DNA from: Apostichopus japonicus
Taxonomy: Eukaryota; Echinodermata; Holothuroidea; Aspidochirotida; Stichopodidae
DNA length: 64,000 nt
Assembly (NCBI RefSeq): GCF_037975245.1
Contig: NC_092571.1
Location: forward strand, 27,666,564-27,730,563
Reading direction: 5' to 3'
Of this stretch, positions 11,691 to 24,200 are shown one piece after another (the first letter of the stretch is position 1; the number at the start of each line of letters is the position of its first letter). A program made the translations under genes and the position numbers. The notes beneath the pieces were generated by a model that worked only from the letters and a program-made list of their open reading frames with translations, ran no database searches and was not told the origin of the DNA.

Positions 11691-12039
11691 CAGTGGCGTA
11701 GGAAGGTACTTTTGAGTGGGGGGGGGGGGGGGCTGAAGACTGATGGCCGGCCTGGGGGAGGGGTGTCCCCTCCCCTTTGGATTTTTTGCATTTCCAGGTG
11801 GCCTCAGATGCAATTTGGTGCAATATAGCACACTTCAACACCCACTCCATTTTGTAAATAATTTTGCATTTTCACTTGGCCTTAGATGTAATTTGGTGCT
11901 CCAAATGAGATTTTTTTCTCATTTGGAAATGAAAAAGGGGTTTTCTGACTTGCGAAGCGGGGGGCGGAATGATACTTCCGCCCCACCATATTTTTCACTG
12001 GTGGGGGGGGGCTGGCATCCCCCGGTCCCTACGCCCTTG
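11691..12039 (-). mobile_element. hAT-like MITE, G-rich family, copy 2
   Basis: 349 bp, inverted relative to copy 1. The TSD CTAATTGT is exact on both sides (11683-11690 and 12040-12047). Ends are CAGTGGCGTAGGAAGG and CCCTACGCCCTTG. It lies 0.5 kb downstream of the dioxygenase-like gene. Confidence 0.92.
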
Positions 12040-12578
12040 CTAATTGTGGTGCAATACCTGCATGTTTGTGTTTATTTTAGTGGCCAGCTGCAAAGAACGC
12101 CATTTCAAGAAAATGCGATTAATGAACAAATTTTATAAGATATGATCTTTCTCCCATTTTATATAATTGGGAATGAAGTACATGTATAGTATGGTTGTTT
12201 ATGTTTGCCTGTTGTATACTGAAAGTCCCATAGTGATTTATATTTTATCATTTTCTTAAGGATTTCACATTTTGAACAAAAGAACAAATGTAACAAAGGA
12301 ATTATGAAAAACAATGAATGTAGATTGTTATTTTTTTTATTTCATAGATTTTCTTGCTGAATAAACTGATTTTATACAACAATAGCCTCTCAAAATCTCC
12401 TTGCTTGTACCCCTCTCTTCCCCTTCCTACTAACGCCATACATATATGGTTGGAAGACGGGATAAATATCGGGATACTGAATGCAAAGATTATCAACTTA
12501 TAAACCAATCAGCTATGAGCCCAAACCAGAAAAAGATCAATGAAGTGACAAAAATCTTGTAAAACCACTCATCCTGCC

Positions 12579-12830
12579 ACAAAATGCACCTACTATAAAT
12601 TCATGGTTAAAAGTACTCCGCTAGTATAAGCTGTATCACCACCTCCCCCCCCCCCCTCCACCTCGCGAAATGCACCTACTATAAATCCATGATTAAAAGT
12701 ACTCCGCTAGTTTAAGCTGCTGTATCAACCCCTCCCCCTCCCAACAAAATGCACCTACTGTAAATTCATGGTTAAAAGCACTCCCCTAGTATAAGCTGTA
12801 TCACCCACTCCTCTCCCCCCCCCCTAAATA
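12579..12830. repeat. Tandem repeat, about 82 bp x 3
   Basis: Units start near 12581, 12667 and 12749 with AAATGCACCTACT(A/G)TAAAT.CATG, and each ends in a run of C. The third unit is slightly diverged. Confidence 0.75.
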
Positions 12831-13034
12831 ATTCTGGTGATGCCAATGGGCTACATATTATTGCACAAATTTATTAAAATGCTCCATTTTCTAAATTATG
12901 ATATAGACTAGTTTGGTAAATCAGTTTTGCTTGTATTTTCATTAAGTACCTTACAATAAGCATTGAATTCATTTTATTCATCAAATTAACTTTCACACGA
13001 ATTTGATTTATTGCAAGAAATTTTACTCCACATC

Positions 13035-13396
13035 AGTTCACATGTTACTTCAACTCCCAGTACTTCATGTCATGTGACTGTATCTTTACAGCACACAGAG
13101 TCTCTGTACTTCATTCCAGAACACGTTCTAACCCTGAAGGTGGGCGTCAACCTTCAATGAAAAATTTCCTTGGTGGCTTTTAATAATTCCAAAAGTTTTC
13201 AAAGCTACATGCAGGTTTTGAATGAATTGTCCATAATTTATAACTGATACATAGCTGGTGTAAACCTATATGTTCTGGCATGGAAGCGGTTATGAATCAA
13301 CCACTGCCTAATCCCGCTACATGCTCTCCCTCCCAACCCCCCTCCCCCCATCTTCCTCCTTCCAACCCCCACCCTCCTCCATCTCACAGTTCCATC
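13035..13396 (+). repeat. TTC36 3'-flanking copy of the duplicated block (part A)
   Basis: Nearly the same sequence as window bases 1-369, including the pyrimidine-rich stretch near 13330-13390. It begins about 80 bases beyond the TTC36 stop codon on the minus strand, so it is probably 3' UTR or flank. Confidence 0.8.
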
Positions 13397-13475
13397 TCTC
13401 AGTTCTATCAACCTCCAATCATCCATCTGCAGCTCCTTGCCACCTCAATAGATTTCAGAATCTAAGGCAGCCTCA

Positions 13476-13738
13476 TCAGTCAACGTACTCTCCAGCTCGG
13501 AGTTTTGAGATGACGTCTGACAACATTTTGTTACACATGGCAGCGTACGGGTTCATCAAGACCACCTGACTGCGAGCAAATTCTCCTCCCAGAGCCGCTG
13601 CTCGCTTAAAGTCATTTAAAGCCTGGTCGTCCTGGCCTTCCAGCCGGTAGATCATCCCTCGTTGGGTGAAGGCTTGACAAGCTGGCTTACCTTGACCATT
13701 ACTCAGCATTATGGCCATGTTTAGATCTTCTAGAGCAC
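13476..13738 (-). CDS. TTC36: TTC36 coding exon 3 (last)
   Basis: Preceded by a pyrimidine-rich acceptor ending ATTCAG at 13744-13739. It encodes ALEDLNMAIMLSNG through NPYAAMCNKMLSDV and a stop at 13478-13476. It carries the end of TPR2, TPR3 and the conserved NPYAAxCN motif. The 3'-flanking DNA below 13475 is partly duplicated at the left edge of the window. Confidence 0.92.
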
Positions 13739-16700
13739 CTGAATAGAAAGAAAGAGAGGAAGAAAAACAGTTCAGACAAGAGAGAAAATATAGACATTTG
13801 GTAAGACCTTGCATTGTTAGATATATACTTGAGCAAAGAGAGTATTCAAACTGAATTCATCCATCAATACATGTTTTCTGTCTTACTATGATTATGAAAT
13901 TATAGAGTAAATCCAGTCAAATGGGAAGGATTTTATAACAAGACTCTCAAGTTTAATTACAACCATACACAACTAAGACTTCTTTTTTTCTTTCCTACTT
14001 TTTTTACTGTGCAACAGATTTTCGTTTTGTTGGGTTGATATGCACGTCTTTGAAGACCACAGTAAGCATATACTTTTATAGTTAGCTCTTAGCTTAACGT
14101 ACAAACATAGAGTTACAGACAAGGTTTACACTTGGATAATAACACAGGACTTACTGTATACAACGTGTCTTTAAAGCCAGACAGTATTAGCCAAGGATTT
14201 AATAAGAACTCTTTAAAGTTGCTAGAAGTTTTCAAAATTACTTTTCTAACAGTTCTCATTCTTCTACCTTTATCAGACATTCAGAACTGTGTGGTTTTCT
14301 ACAGTATGTTTAGAGTCACCTATAAATCTGAGCTCCTATCATATTTTGGGGGCAACTCTGATCACCTTGAAGATTACTGAGGCGTTTTAGTCTCAGGCAA
14401 TTAATAGTTCTTTTCGATAAGTTTTTCAAGTTTCAGAGGACTCTAATCCAGCAAACAGAGGAAGTGAGAGAACATATTTTTTGAAGTGAATATATATTCA
14501 TCTCACAAGCAAATATAGTGTTTGAATTCTCCCTTCTTACTTGAAAATTCTTTTTTATCTATTTGTGATTGATCTTAGTCTGGAACTATTACTTGTGGAA
14601 ATAATTTTGATCTTTTAGTACACAAAATACTGGAAAAAAAAATGTCTTTGAAATCTAGAAAGTTTCTGTTCATGCTACATTACATTGGCTGAAGATGTTG
14701 TACAGCACAGAAAAAAGTTCCGCTTGAAACTGGAAAATATTTTAGAAAGCACTCTGCACAGTTTTGATGTTTCATTCCATCATATGCCACACTTTTTTTT
14801 GTGGTCCATATATTTTACCGATAATGGTTCCCTTTAACTTTACATTGCACTGTACATTAAAGGACAAAGGTCATTAATCTGAGTCAATAATCCGAATCAA
14901 TCTGAATCAATGATACAAGTGTGCAGTACTGCAAAAGATATAGATAAACTGGTGTAATGATAAAGAGGATTGTTTATGGTGTAATAAAGAGGATTGTTTA
15001 TCAAATCTAGGTAGAATGTTATCAGATAATAGGTACATTGCAGGGATGGCAACAAAGATAGCATGGTTAAATTTAAGATAACCATCTCTTACTGTATGCA
15101 TGTATGAACCATTGGCCTCAGACTGTACATATGGGTGCATGTGACTTTACAGTATAACTTTGAAACACTACTGCTATATAGTAACAGCATGACAGGACTA
15201 TGTGGATTCACTGCGGAACTTTAACACTTACTGTATAACCAGAGAATCATTTCATACTAGTGTTTACATTTTTGCATACTATTTTTCATAAATTTCAATT
15301 TTCGTAAAATACTGAAAATGTACACTATGGGTTTGTGAGCAAATATTGCATCTTTGGATTCTTTAGCAATTCTGTCTTATTTGCAAAGTAATTTTAAGAT
15401 GCAATCTTTAATAAATAACTCCCTGGTTGTGACAATCACTACAGTATAAGTTATAATAGACTTGGATTTTAGGTGGTCTATGTATGTTGGCTGAATTTCT
15501 GTTCAGATGAACAAATTTCTTCTTGATGTTGATGAGGGTGAAGGTACATATGGTCACTAAAAGACCTTTCAGTTACTGTATACCATTTGTACAATAATTT
15601 GTTATCAAGGGCGGCGGAAGCACTTTTATTCTGGGAGGGCACCGACATCAAAGGGCACTTTGCAGAAATTCGATTGGACTGATGCAGCCTTATATTTATT
15701 ACCCTTTATAACTCTTATTGTATTTTCTTATTTGTGTATACACATCACTCTATCAACACACCCCCCCTCAAGGAAAATATGCATACTAGCACTGCAATAA
15801 CCAATGTGCAAATTGGGAAACTAGGAACAAGTTTTCTTTTGAGACAAAATGAGGTGAAATCACGCTAGTTTGTAATGTAGGAATCTTCCAAATTAGAGTT
15901 TATTTCTTTTTAACATCTTAACAATTTTTTTCCATTCGAAATAGCTTTGAGTTTGACTCACAGAAATTCATTAAAAGTCAGGGGCGTAGCCAGGATTTGC
16001 AAAGTTGTGTGCACGACTATCTGAGCGGAGCGCCACCATCGGTTGGTGCGGAGCGTACTAGAAAATTTTTGGTTTTACGAACCCCTCAGATGGCCGGAAA
16101 CGGCCCTTCCCGAGTGTTCATTCTGGTTCCCTGGCCTCTTGCTAACTTGAGACACCTCAATTTTTATGTAGAAAAAGGGCACATTTTTAACCTGAGGAAA
16201 AGTGGGGGGGCACGTGCCCCCTGTGCCCCCCGGTTCCGCCGCCCTTGTTTGTTATGCTACTGCAAAACCCACCATGCTGCTCAGACAAACCATAAAAGAT
16301 CCAGTCCAGGTTGCTTACAAAGTTAACAAACAGGGGTTGGCTTGGAAAGTCAGAAAGGAGAATTATTGTACATTATGAAATTATGATTGTACAAGCAATT
16401 CACTCCCAAGAAATTTAAAAAGTAGATCTACAGTAGATAGATCCAAAATCCTTGCATCACTTTAAAATGTCACTGAAACACCACACTCAAACTTCTCCAG
16501 TCAACAACACGAACATTATTCTCCTTATGTAGCTACAATATTCCTGCCTCCATAAGTGTGTGTATGTGTGTAATTGTGTACAGTATCTATGTTTAATGTA
16601 TATATATATGTCTACGAGTTAAATGTATATGTGCGTTAGTAGTGATATTTATATCAATGTAAATTTGTGTATGTCAAGAAAGTCAGAATTGGCATGTATT

Positions 16701-18436
16701 TAGGCTTAACTTGTTCCACAATCAATTTTTTTTTTTGGGGGGGGAGGGTTAGGGGTGAGGTTGGGGAGGAATCAGACTAGAAAAGCTGATAAATGCTTAT
16801 TCTGGTTCCTCTACCATCACATCTGTTTTGTATATTCCTACATCAGCGTCAGTCTGAGCAATCGATCCACACCATGTCTTATCTATGCACGTTTGTAAAA
16901 TTATAGTAATTGAAACTTTGACTTCTTTTTTTAGTATACATGTTGTGAAATGGTAGAAATGAATATAAACTTTACAAACTAAATTGTTGTCTTCAAAATC
17001 TGTCAATATTGAGCAATTATGGACAATATGGCAGCATGCATCTAACTATTTACAGTACTTATTAAAGGCATTGAAGACTTGCCCCAAACCGCGTGCCACG
17101 CTCTGAAAAAGTTAACTTTCCATTGCTTGCAAGTGAAGTTTTTTTCTTGTCGCTAAAAAATGCAGACAGTAATGAAACCTGATACCTTGTTATCTTTAGA
17201 TGGACCTGAGATGTCCATCGCTGTATCATGTGTACACTGTGTTGTGGGTATTGACCGTACAGTAGCTGTATGTATTGACTGTACACTAGTGTCTAATTAC
17301 CGACAGTAGCAAGCTGTGTGTGTATTTTCTGGGATCGATGGTGGTGTCTATGCTTCTGTTACACCTCATTCGAAACTAGGTCAGATTACCGGCATGAGAC
17401 GTTTCTTTGTGCGCGAGTCTTCATACCCTTTAATGTCAAAATGTCCTTACCGGGTACATCCCCTTTTAGTCTCAGTAACTGTGCCCTGTTGTTGTAGCAG
17501 GACGATCTGTCTGGGGCCATCTGGACGGCCTGGTTGAACAGTTCTAACGCCCCTGCAAAATCTGAAGCTTCAGCTTTGTGCACTCCTTCCAATTCCAGAG
17601 CTTTTGCTTGTTTAACATTCTCGCTTTCTACTTCTAAAAAGGTAAAAATTTAAGGAAATTTTAAGGAACTAAAGAAAAAAATATGCCATTATGATTCCTC
17701 TCTGCAAGAAAATGTGAAATTGCCATAACTAAAGCCTTTATATATAATCTATTTTGCTTATAGTGCAAAAATACTTTTAATCAAACAAATAACATGGACA
17801 TTTATGGAAGTATATACATACTAAAACAGTCACCAGTTACAACTTATTAGATTTAATGGAATCAGTACTATTTTGCATTCTGGGTTATAAAACATGAGAC
17901 ATTTTGTAGACACACAACATGGTATCACTTGCAAAACATATACATTTGCAATGGTAAAGCCATTGTAAATATCAACCAACTTGAATACATACACTATACA
18001 ATGCTACATTTGTGGTCAAATTATGTCTCAAATTATGTCTCAGAGTGCACAATTTGATGTCTAATGTTAAAATGTATTTCTTAGCCTGGGGGAGGAGGCT
18101 CCTGAGTCCATGAGCGAGTACAGCTACTACGGGGTCACATCACCCTTATAATATTAAGAAAATCCTGGATCAGCCATTGTCTGGTGCTGGTCCTACTCCG
18201 AGGAACAACACAAGCACTGTAACTTAGTACTTTGCTAACCTAACGTAATGACAGTACAGTAGCCTAATGTGAGTATATATACTGAAAATATATTGAGAGT
18301 GAATTATAATTAAAAAGAAGCTCTCACCAATATTAGTAATTTCCTCATCGTCATCTTCTGGTGGAACATCACTTCCCACTGGCAAAAGAGGATTGAAAAT
18401 AGCATTCAAGACAGCCTTGTCTCTTTTGCTAGACAT
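13476..18436 (-). CDS. TTC36: Tetratricopeptide repeat protein 36 (TTC36), three coding exons
   Basis: Coding exons on the minus strand are 18436-18328, 17633-17451 and 13738-13476, 555 nt in all, giving 184 aa plus stop (human about 189 aa). Both introns are GT-AG in phase 1 and the joins restore the family sequence. Recognition: N-terminal KAVLNAIFNP, then ALELFNQAVQMAPDRSSCYNNRAQLLRLKGDVPG, then LNDFKRAAALGG and the signature NPYAAMCNKML, all close to vertebrate TTC36. Three TPRs are expected at about residues 46-79, 80-113 and 120-153, after an acidic linker (PPEDDDEE, 25-32). TTC36 is a small cytosolic TPR adaptor; mammalian work links it to liver and tyrosine metabolism, and its role here is unknown. 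Upstream in-frame Met codons exist, but the chosen ATG matches the family N-terminus. A MITE lies about 360 bp upstream. Confidence 0.92.
15171..15286 (+). repeat. TTC36 intron 2 copy of the duplicated block (part B)
   Basis: Matches window bases 370-475 (words AACAGCATGACAGGACTATG and ATTTCATACTAGTGTT). It lies in TTC36 intron 2, whereas part A lies beyond the gene's 3' end. Confidence 0.8.
15978..16245 (+). repeat. Dispersed repeat of the GGAGCGCCACC family (MITE-like)
   Basis: Begins CAGGGGCGTAGCCAGG and ends near GGTTCCGCCGCCCTTG. Its core (GAGCGGAGCGCCACCATCGG, then CCCCTCAGATGGCCGG) recurs at about 1120-1230 and inverted near 3170-3270 and 3410-3590. No matching TSD was found. It lies in TTC36 intron 2. 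Confidence 0.65.
17451..17633 (-). CDS. TTC36: TTC36 coding exon 2
   Basis: Acceptor TTTTTAG at 17640-17634 and donor GTAAGG at 17450-17445. It encodes VESENVKQAKALELEGVHKAE through LLRLKGDVP, that is TPR1 and most of TPR2. Phase 1 at both ends, compatible with exons 1 and 3. Confidence 0.9.
18328..18436 (-). CDS. TTC36: TTC36 coding exon 1
   Basis: Starts MSSKRDKAVLNAIFNP and ends after ATTG before the donor GTGAGA (18327-18322). It encodes residues 1-36 plus the first base of codon 37, including the acidic PPEDDDEE linker. An in-frame extension upstream adds 24 residues unlike the family, so this ATG is preferred. Confidence 0.85.
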
Positions 18437-18792
18437 GTTTTTTTTCGTGTCAGCCAATGTTGTGTATAACCATAGATCGTGAACGTAGAAGATAAAACCT
18501 CTTCTATCCACATGGAAGTGAGCCCTCACAAGGTGGATACGGTAAACGTTTAGTTACAACGTATTATTAAGGAAAATGATAATAAGTATTTCAAATAAAT
18601 ATGTGAACTTGGGCAAACTAGTTTTTTTTCACATTTATTTACACGATTTCAGAGGAAATTAACGTATGAGTGTGTGTGTGGGGGGGAGGGGGGGTAAAAG
18701 GAGTGTGTCTCTTCAAGGCGGTTCAACGGTGAACGATTGTTTACAGATACTGCAGTTGTCATGGTAAATGAGTTGGAAATATGGGTTTTTAT

Positions 18793-19142
18793 CAGTGGCG
18801 TAGGAAGGTACTTTTGAGTGGGGGGTTGAAGACTGATGGCCGACCTGGGGGAGGGGTCTAAGGAAGAAATTTTTTTGCATTTCCAGGTGGCCTCCGATGC
18901 GATTTGGTGCAATATAGCACACTTCAACACCCACTCCATTTTGTAAACTTAATTTTGTATTTTCACCTGGCCTTAGATGCAATTTGGTGCTCCAAATGAG
19001 GTTTTTTTTCTCATTTGGGAATGAAAAAGGGGTTTTCTGACTTGCGAAGCGGGGGGGGGGCGGAATGATACTTCCGCCCCTCCACATTTTTCACTGGGGG
19101 GGCTGGCGCCCCCCCTGAGCCCCCCCGGTTCCTACGCCCTTG
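18793..19142 (-). mobile_element. hAT-like MITE, G-rich family, copy 3 (upstream of TTC36)
   Basis: 350 bp with the exact TSD GTTTTTAT (18785-18792 and 19143-19150). Nearly the same sequence as copy 2. It sits about 360 bp upstream of the TTC36 start codon, so it may lie within that gene's promoter or 5' UTR. Confidence 0.92.
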
Positions 19143-21162
19143 GTTTTTATTATGAGTAGAAGTTTAATGACACTTCCCTCATCGCATTAACATGCTTTGG
19201 AAGTAGCAACGCTTACATTGATACCTTGAACGTGATATGTCAACTTCAAATATTGTCGTCTCTAAAACGGTTGATAGGAACACTATGCATATTTTACTGG
19301 CACCCTGCAAATACTAGGTGGCTATAAGAATGTGTTAATCGTTCCCGTTTCATCGATCACTATTTTCTCTTGGACTATCTTTTTGGCAGAGACCAATAAA
19401 ACTGATCATGGACACAAACAGGTTTCAAACTTTAAAAAATGAGTTTACTACCGATTTCATGAAATACAACTTCACCACCATGTTTTGTATTGAGATGCTA
19501 TTTTACATGGGCAAACATATGATCGGGAGGGGGGTGGGGTAAAATTGGGGCTGTGGGGGAATTCGTTGACCCAAAAGACCACACTGCTCCTGAGCCTACC
19601 GTGTGTATAAGTATAACGCACATGTTCAAGGGCAATGTAGGCCTACATGTTTTTGCCCTAGTATATTTACCACAGATCGGTACAATTTTCCATTTTTTAA
19701 ACAAGTTTATTATGGAGTCATGCCATATGCATACGTGTTTTACTTCACCATGGAGCTATAAACAGAAAGCTCCATGCTTCAAAAGAAGACGTGGAATATA
19801 AGTATAGTACGGCGAAATCAATGAACTAAATAATGCCGATGTTAATATAGCGGAAATGCACTTTTATCGTGTAGCGCGGATAGCCTACAGTCCGCCACAC
19901 CATCATATTATAGTCACCAGCAGCAACCAGATTCTCTACTCAAATATTCTTGTGCACATATAACTAAATACTAGTTGGAGAAGAACGTAAATTCGCCCAG
20001 TTCAATGTACAATAAGCAATCTCACAGTAATAGGACAAGAAATTCTCTTCTTGGGGTAAAAGAAGGGTCAAACTCCATATTTTAGAAGGACCAAAGTTTC
20101 AAACGTTGTTTTGTAGTGGACCCAAAGGCCGCGGCTAATGTGGAAACTGGATTCAAGTTCTCTTGTAATCTCTGAACACCTATTAAGAAGCATTATGTGG
20201 TGTTTGCGTTAGATGGGGGAAATATTTCCTCTTCCCTGTTATTCATCTTTGATCTAACTAACAACGTTTGTACGCTATTGCATAAAATGGCGAAGGTGTG
20301 TTACAATTTAGCCAATGAAAAGAAGTAATAGTCATTGACTATTCATTATCACTGCGTCTCGTCGTGGTTGACGAAAGAACAAAATCAGCTTGAGTAGGTA
20401 AAAATGATACATCTCTCAAGATCTGGGACTGAGGTATAAGGAAGCTTAGAATGAACATTAGATTACGACATGGTTAAAACAGTAGAAATACGGAAGTTTA
20501 TAGTTTTGTCGCGTACAACGTCATAATGACATAATCTGAAGTGGGTCTTCACATTGTCGAATTTGGCCAGAATCCATATCGGCTAGAAACTTCAAAAGAT
20601 AGAAATACCGTTTAGACAAGACTGATATCGACTGTTTGCAAAACGGTTAAAAAACTAATTGTTACTGTATCATTATACGGTAACTGTTGAACTTAATCCT
20701 TTTTATATGTTGAACATTCCTACGGCAAACGCACTTGGTGTGCGTTGAAACAGTAACTTTCAGAATATAACGGATAGAGTATCTCACCAAAACGGTAATT
20801 TCCAGCTTTTAACACTTTACACCGTTCCAACGGTACTAATGTTCAGCTTTTCCGCCGTTTGTTTAGCTATGTTTAAGTGTAAGTCATTAAAGAAAGTATG
20901 TTTAAGGACTCCGTATATATGTATATTTGCTTCGAATACACCGTACTCTGCACTGAACTTTGTTAGAAGGTATTTTGAACCTAGCCTACTATACTTAGGT
21001 CACGTAAATGTGTTAGTGTTGAGCCTAACCTGTTCGTAATGCCCGTAGTAAGTTAGGCTTCTCCTATGCGTAACAGGACGTGAAAAGGCTTACAATTCGT
21101 TAGTCTACAGGAGAGGTAGCTACGCCAAGCTTAGCTTCGCGACATTTCCTAGGACGGTTCTC

Positions 21163-21213
21163 ATGGCGGAAGAAGATGTTTGGGACGATTGGGAAGACAT
21201 GGCGGACAGTGGG
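21163..21213 (+). CDS. SZRD1: SZRD1 coding exon 1
   Basis: ATG at 21163 opens MAEEDVWDDWEDMADSG; the donor GTAATA follows at 21214. The acidic, Trp-containing start and the final ADSG match the family's first exon. Confidence 0.85.
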
Positions 21214-24200
21214 GTAATAATGCATTGCACAGCCTATGAAAATAATTTGCGTGTAAGCCTAGGGTTATTTTTATGTAACTCAGGCCTATGCCTTATACTT
21301 ATAGGGTGTAAGTTAGGCTAGGCTAATGTGGGCCTAACGTTTACAATATACGGCCAAAGTTAGGTCTATGGTTCTGTCTTACAGCAGGCTACATAGTTCT
21401 TACATATATGTTGGGCAACAGTGGCTGTGCATGTGAATACAATAAGTGCACAGTATTAAGCAAAAAGAAATCTGTATGATATGCTGAATGAAGTGCAAAA
21501 TTGTTTTGAATCAGCTCCAAATGTTTTTACATTTAAAGCTTTGTGACAGTGGTATGGAGAAGTATGTTTGAAAAACACATATGAGGGAAGGGACCAATGT
21601 GATTGCATTGCCATGCATGAAAGCTAATCCCAAACACTGAACAATTCTCCTTGTCTACCATCCTCTCCCAAAGTTAACATCATTGCAGCTTACATCCCTT
21701 CTGTAGTGAGCCTTCAAGGCTACAGTGTTTTCATTTGGAGCAATGCAATTTACTCTTTAGTTAAGGTATGATACTTGTTCTTTATATGTTCTTTCCGGAC
21801 AAACTTTGCCCAGAACATATAAAACTAATCTAGATTTGACGTAATTTATTGTCGCCCCAAGCAAGTCATAAAAACGTGCATAATGTTTAGTTTAGTAGAA
21901 AAAAGGATCAGGAGGGACACTTACGTCCCCATCAAGGACCCTATAGAGAGAGGAAAAAAAACTGAAGCCACAAACACTCAGACCCGATTATAATGCTTAA
22001 AGTGCTTGTCCAAAGCATTCTTAAACCCATTGACACTACTTGCAAACTTGTACAACTTTCTCAGGCAAACCATTCCACTCATTCACAACCCTATTAGAAA
22101 AAAAGTTATGCCGAATATTAATCCTACTATGCGACTTTTGGAGTTTAAGACAGTGACCTCTAGTACAACTACTGTTAGCAAACATGAAAAAGTCGGTAAA
22201 GGATAAATTGTCGAAACCATACACAATCTTGAAAACCTGGATCAAGTCCCCACGTAACCTCCTAAGCTCCAGTGTGGTGAGATTCAACAGTTGTAACCGC
22301 CTATAATAAGGAACCCTCTTTAAGGAACTAATCATCCTAGTAGCCCTTCTCTGGACCTTTTCAAGTACTTCCTTATCCTTAGCAAAATAAGGGTTCCAAG
22401 CCTGCACAGCATACACCAGATGAGGCCTAACCAACTGCTTGTAAAGCCTAACTACGATGTCCTCTTTCAGAAAACTGAAGTTCCTCTTGATCATACCTAA
22501 AACCCTATTCCCTCTTTTAGCAGCTTCAAGACAATGTTTAGAAGTTTGCAGAGAGGAGTCAATGTAGATACCTAGGTCTCTTTCAACAGAGACCTCCTGT
22601 AACTCCACACCATTAAGATTGTATGTAAACTTTTGGTTACTATATCAGTTGCAGGAATGTGATCATTCACTTTTTCAGTTAAAACATCATTGAGGCTGAT
22701 AGTCCAGTATATATGCACAGTACTGTATGCATTTCAGATATTGCATGTACCCTCCTTGGAAAGTAATCAATGTATGTGTCACAAAATTTCATATGGTGAA
22801 TTCCATGGAAATAGTGCATTTCTGACCAAAAATCAACTGTGGGTTATAGTCAAATGAGGTTTGCAACTGGTATACATGGCACTTACTCCATCCAAAACAG
22901 GTTTTACTTCCGTGATATCTCTTTCCACTCTCAAAGCAGTGATCCTGGGACTTTTGTGGCCACCCAGGAGCAAAAATACAAAAAATAGCCTGATTTCTAA
23001 GGTATATTCAATATTAGGAACCTGGCAAGAAATGGCAAACAAGTCTTTTTACATGATTGTGACTTCAAAGTACTCACTCAATCTGCAAGGCGAGAACTTT
23101 TTATACCAATAAAAGTTTTTGTGTGAGTCAACAAAATAACAGGGTCAGATTGTCCCATCAGTCACAGTTTTGGAGGATTTGTTTTGTTATAAGCCAGACA
23201 AAGTGATTCTAGGTTGATGTTTGGTTATTTTTTATCTAACAGTCATTGGAACATAACTAGATAAGGACAGAGTTTCCACTGTAGTGTGTAGGTGTCTTTG
23301 CTGGGTGACTTTAAAGTTTGTCCCATCAGTCACAGAGTTAACCTCTCTGTACACTGTATATATGGAGCAATATTTGGCACAACAAGATTTCTGAAGAAGA
23401 CTCAGCGTATTTGTACCTAAGCTTCCTTATGAGCCTAAATGAGATGGAAAACGTGTTTTGGCTCTTCCAGAGGCAAGTTTTGCCCACATGTGCCAAGATA
23501 AATCCATGCAATGCCCATCCAAGACAACCCACACTATACATTTCCTCATGTGCCAGTCTGGGTGGACCCCACATGGAATGACCTGATATGAATTGGTTCA
23601 TGCCTAAAATGCCTAGGTTGAATGATTGTGGGCATGTTATGAGGGATTTAGGGCATCAGGTGGAGTTGCTAAATTTCTTGGGGGGATAGCGTCCCATCAG
23701 TCACAATGCTTCTGTCCCATCAGTCACACAGGTAACACTACAGAAGGTAATAACCAGTGGGATTTTTTTCACAAAGAGGGTCATTTTGGATGGCTACATC
23801 AAGTGGCTACTTAAAAATATATGAACCCAGATGATATACTCGCAACTGAGATAGTGGTATCCAATTGACTGAGACCCCCTGAAAACGGTGGTCCACAGAT
23901 GTCCCATCAGTCACAGGGCCATTCTGGAGGCTGCCCAGTGAAAAGGAACAAACCCATTTGAACCATGTCACCACAAATGAATTGGTGAGGATAGATCTAG
24001 TGACTGATACAAGCCACAGCTTCCTCCTATCATTCCTGTCTTCATACAATCTTTTTCAATGTTAGGATTTGTTATCAAATGTCCCATCAGTCACGCTGGA
24101 ATTCACCATAAAAAAAAGTCATCCTTCATGGTAATATCTTGTATCAAGTTCTAAGGTTGGTGTTTGTAAGTTACCATACTGTCAGGAGTCCAATTATAAA

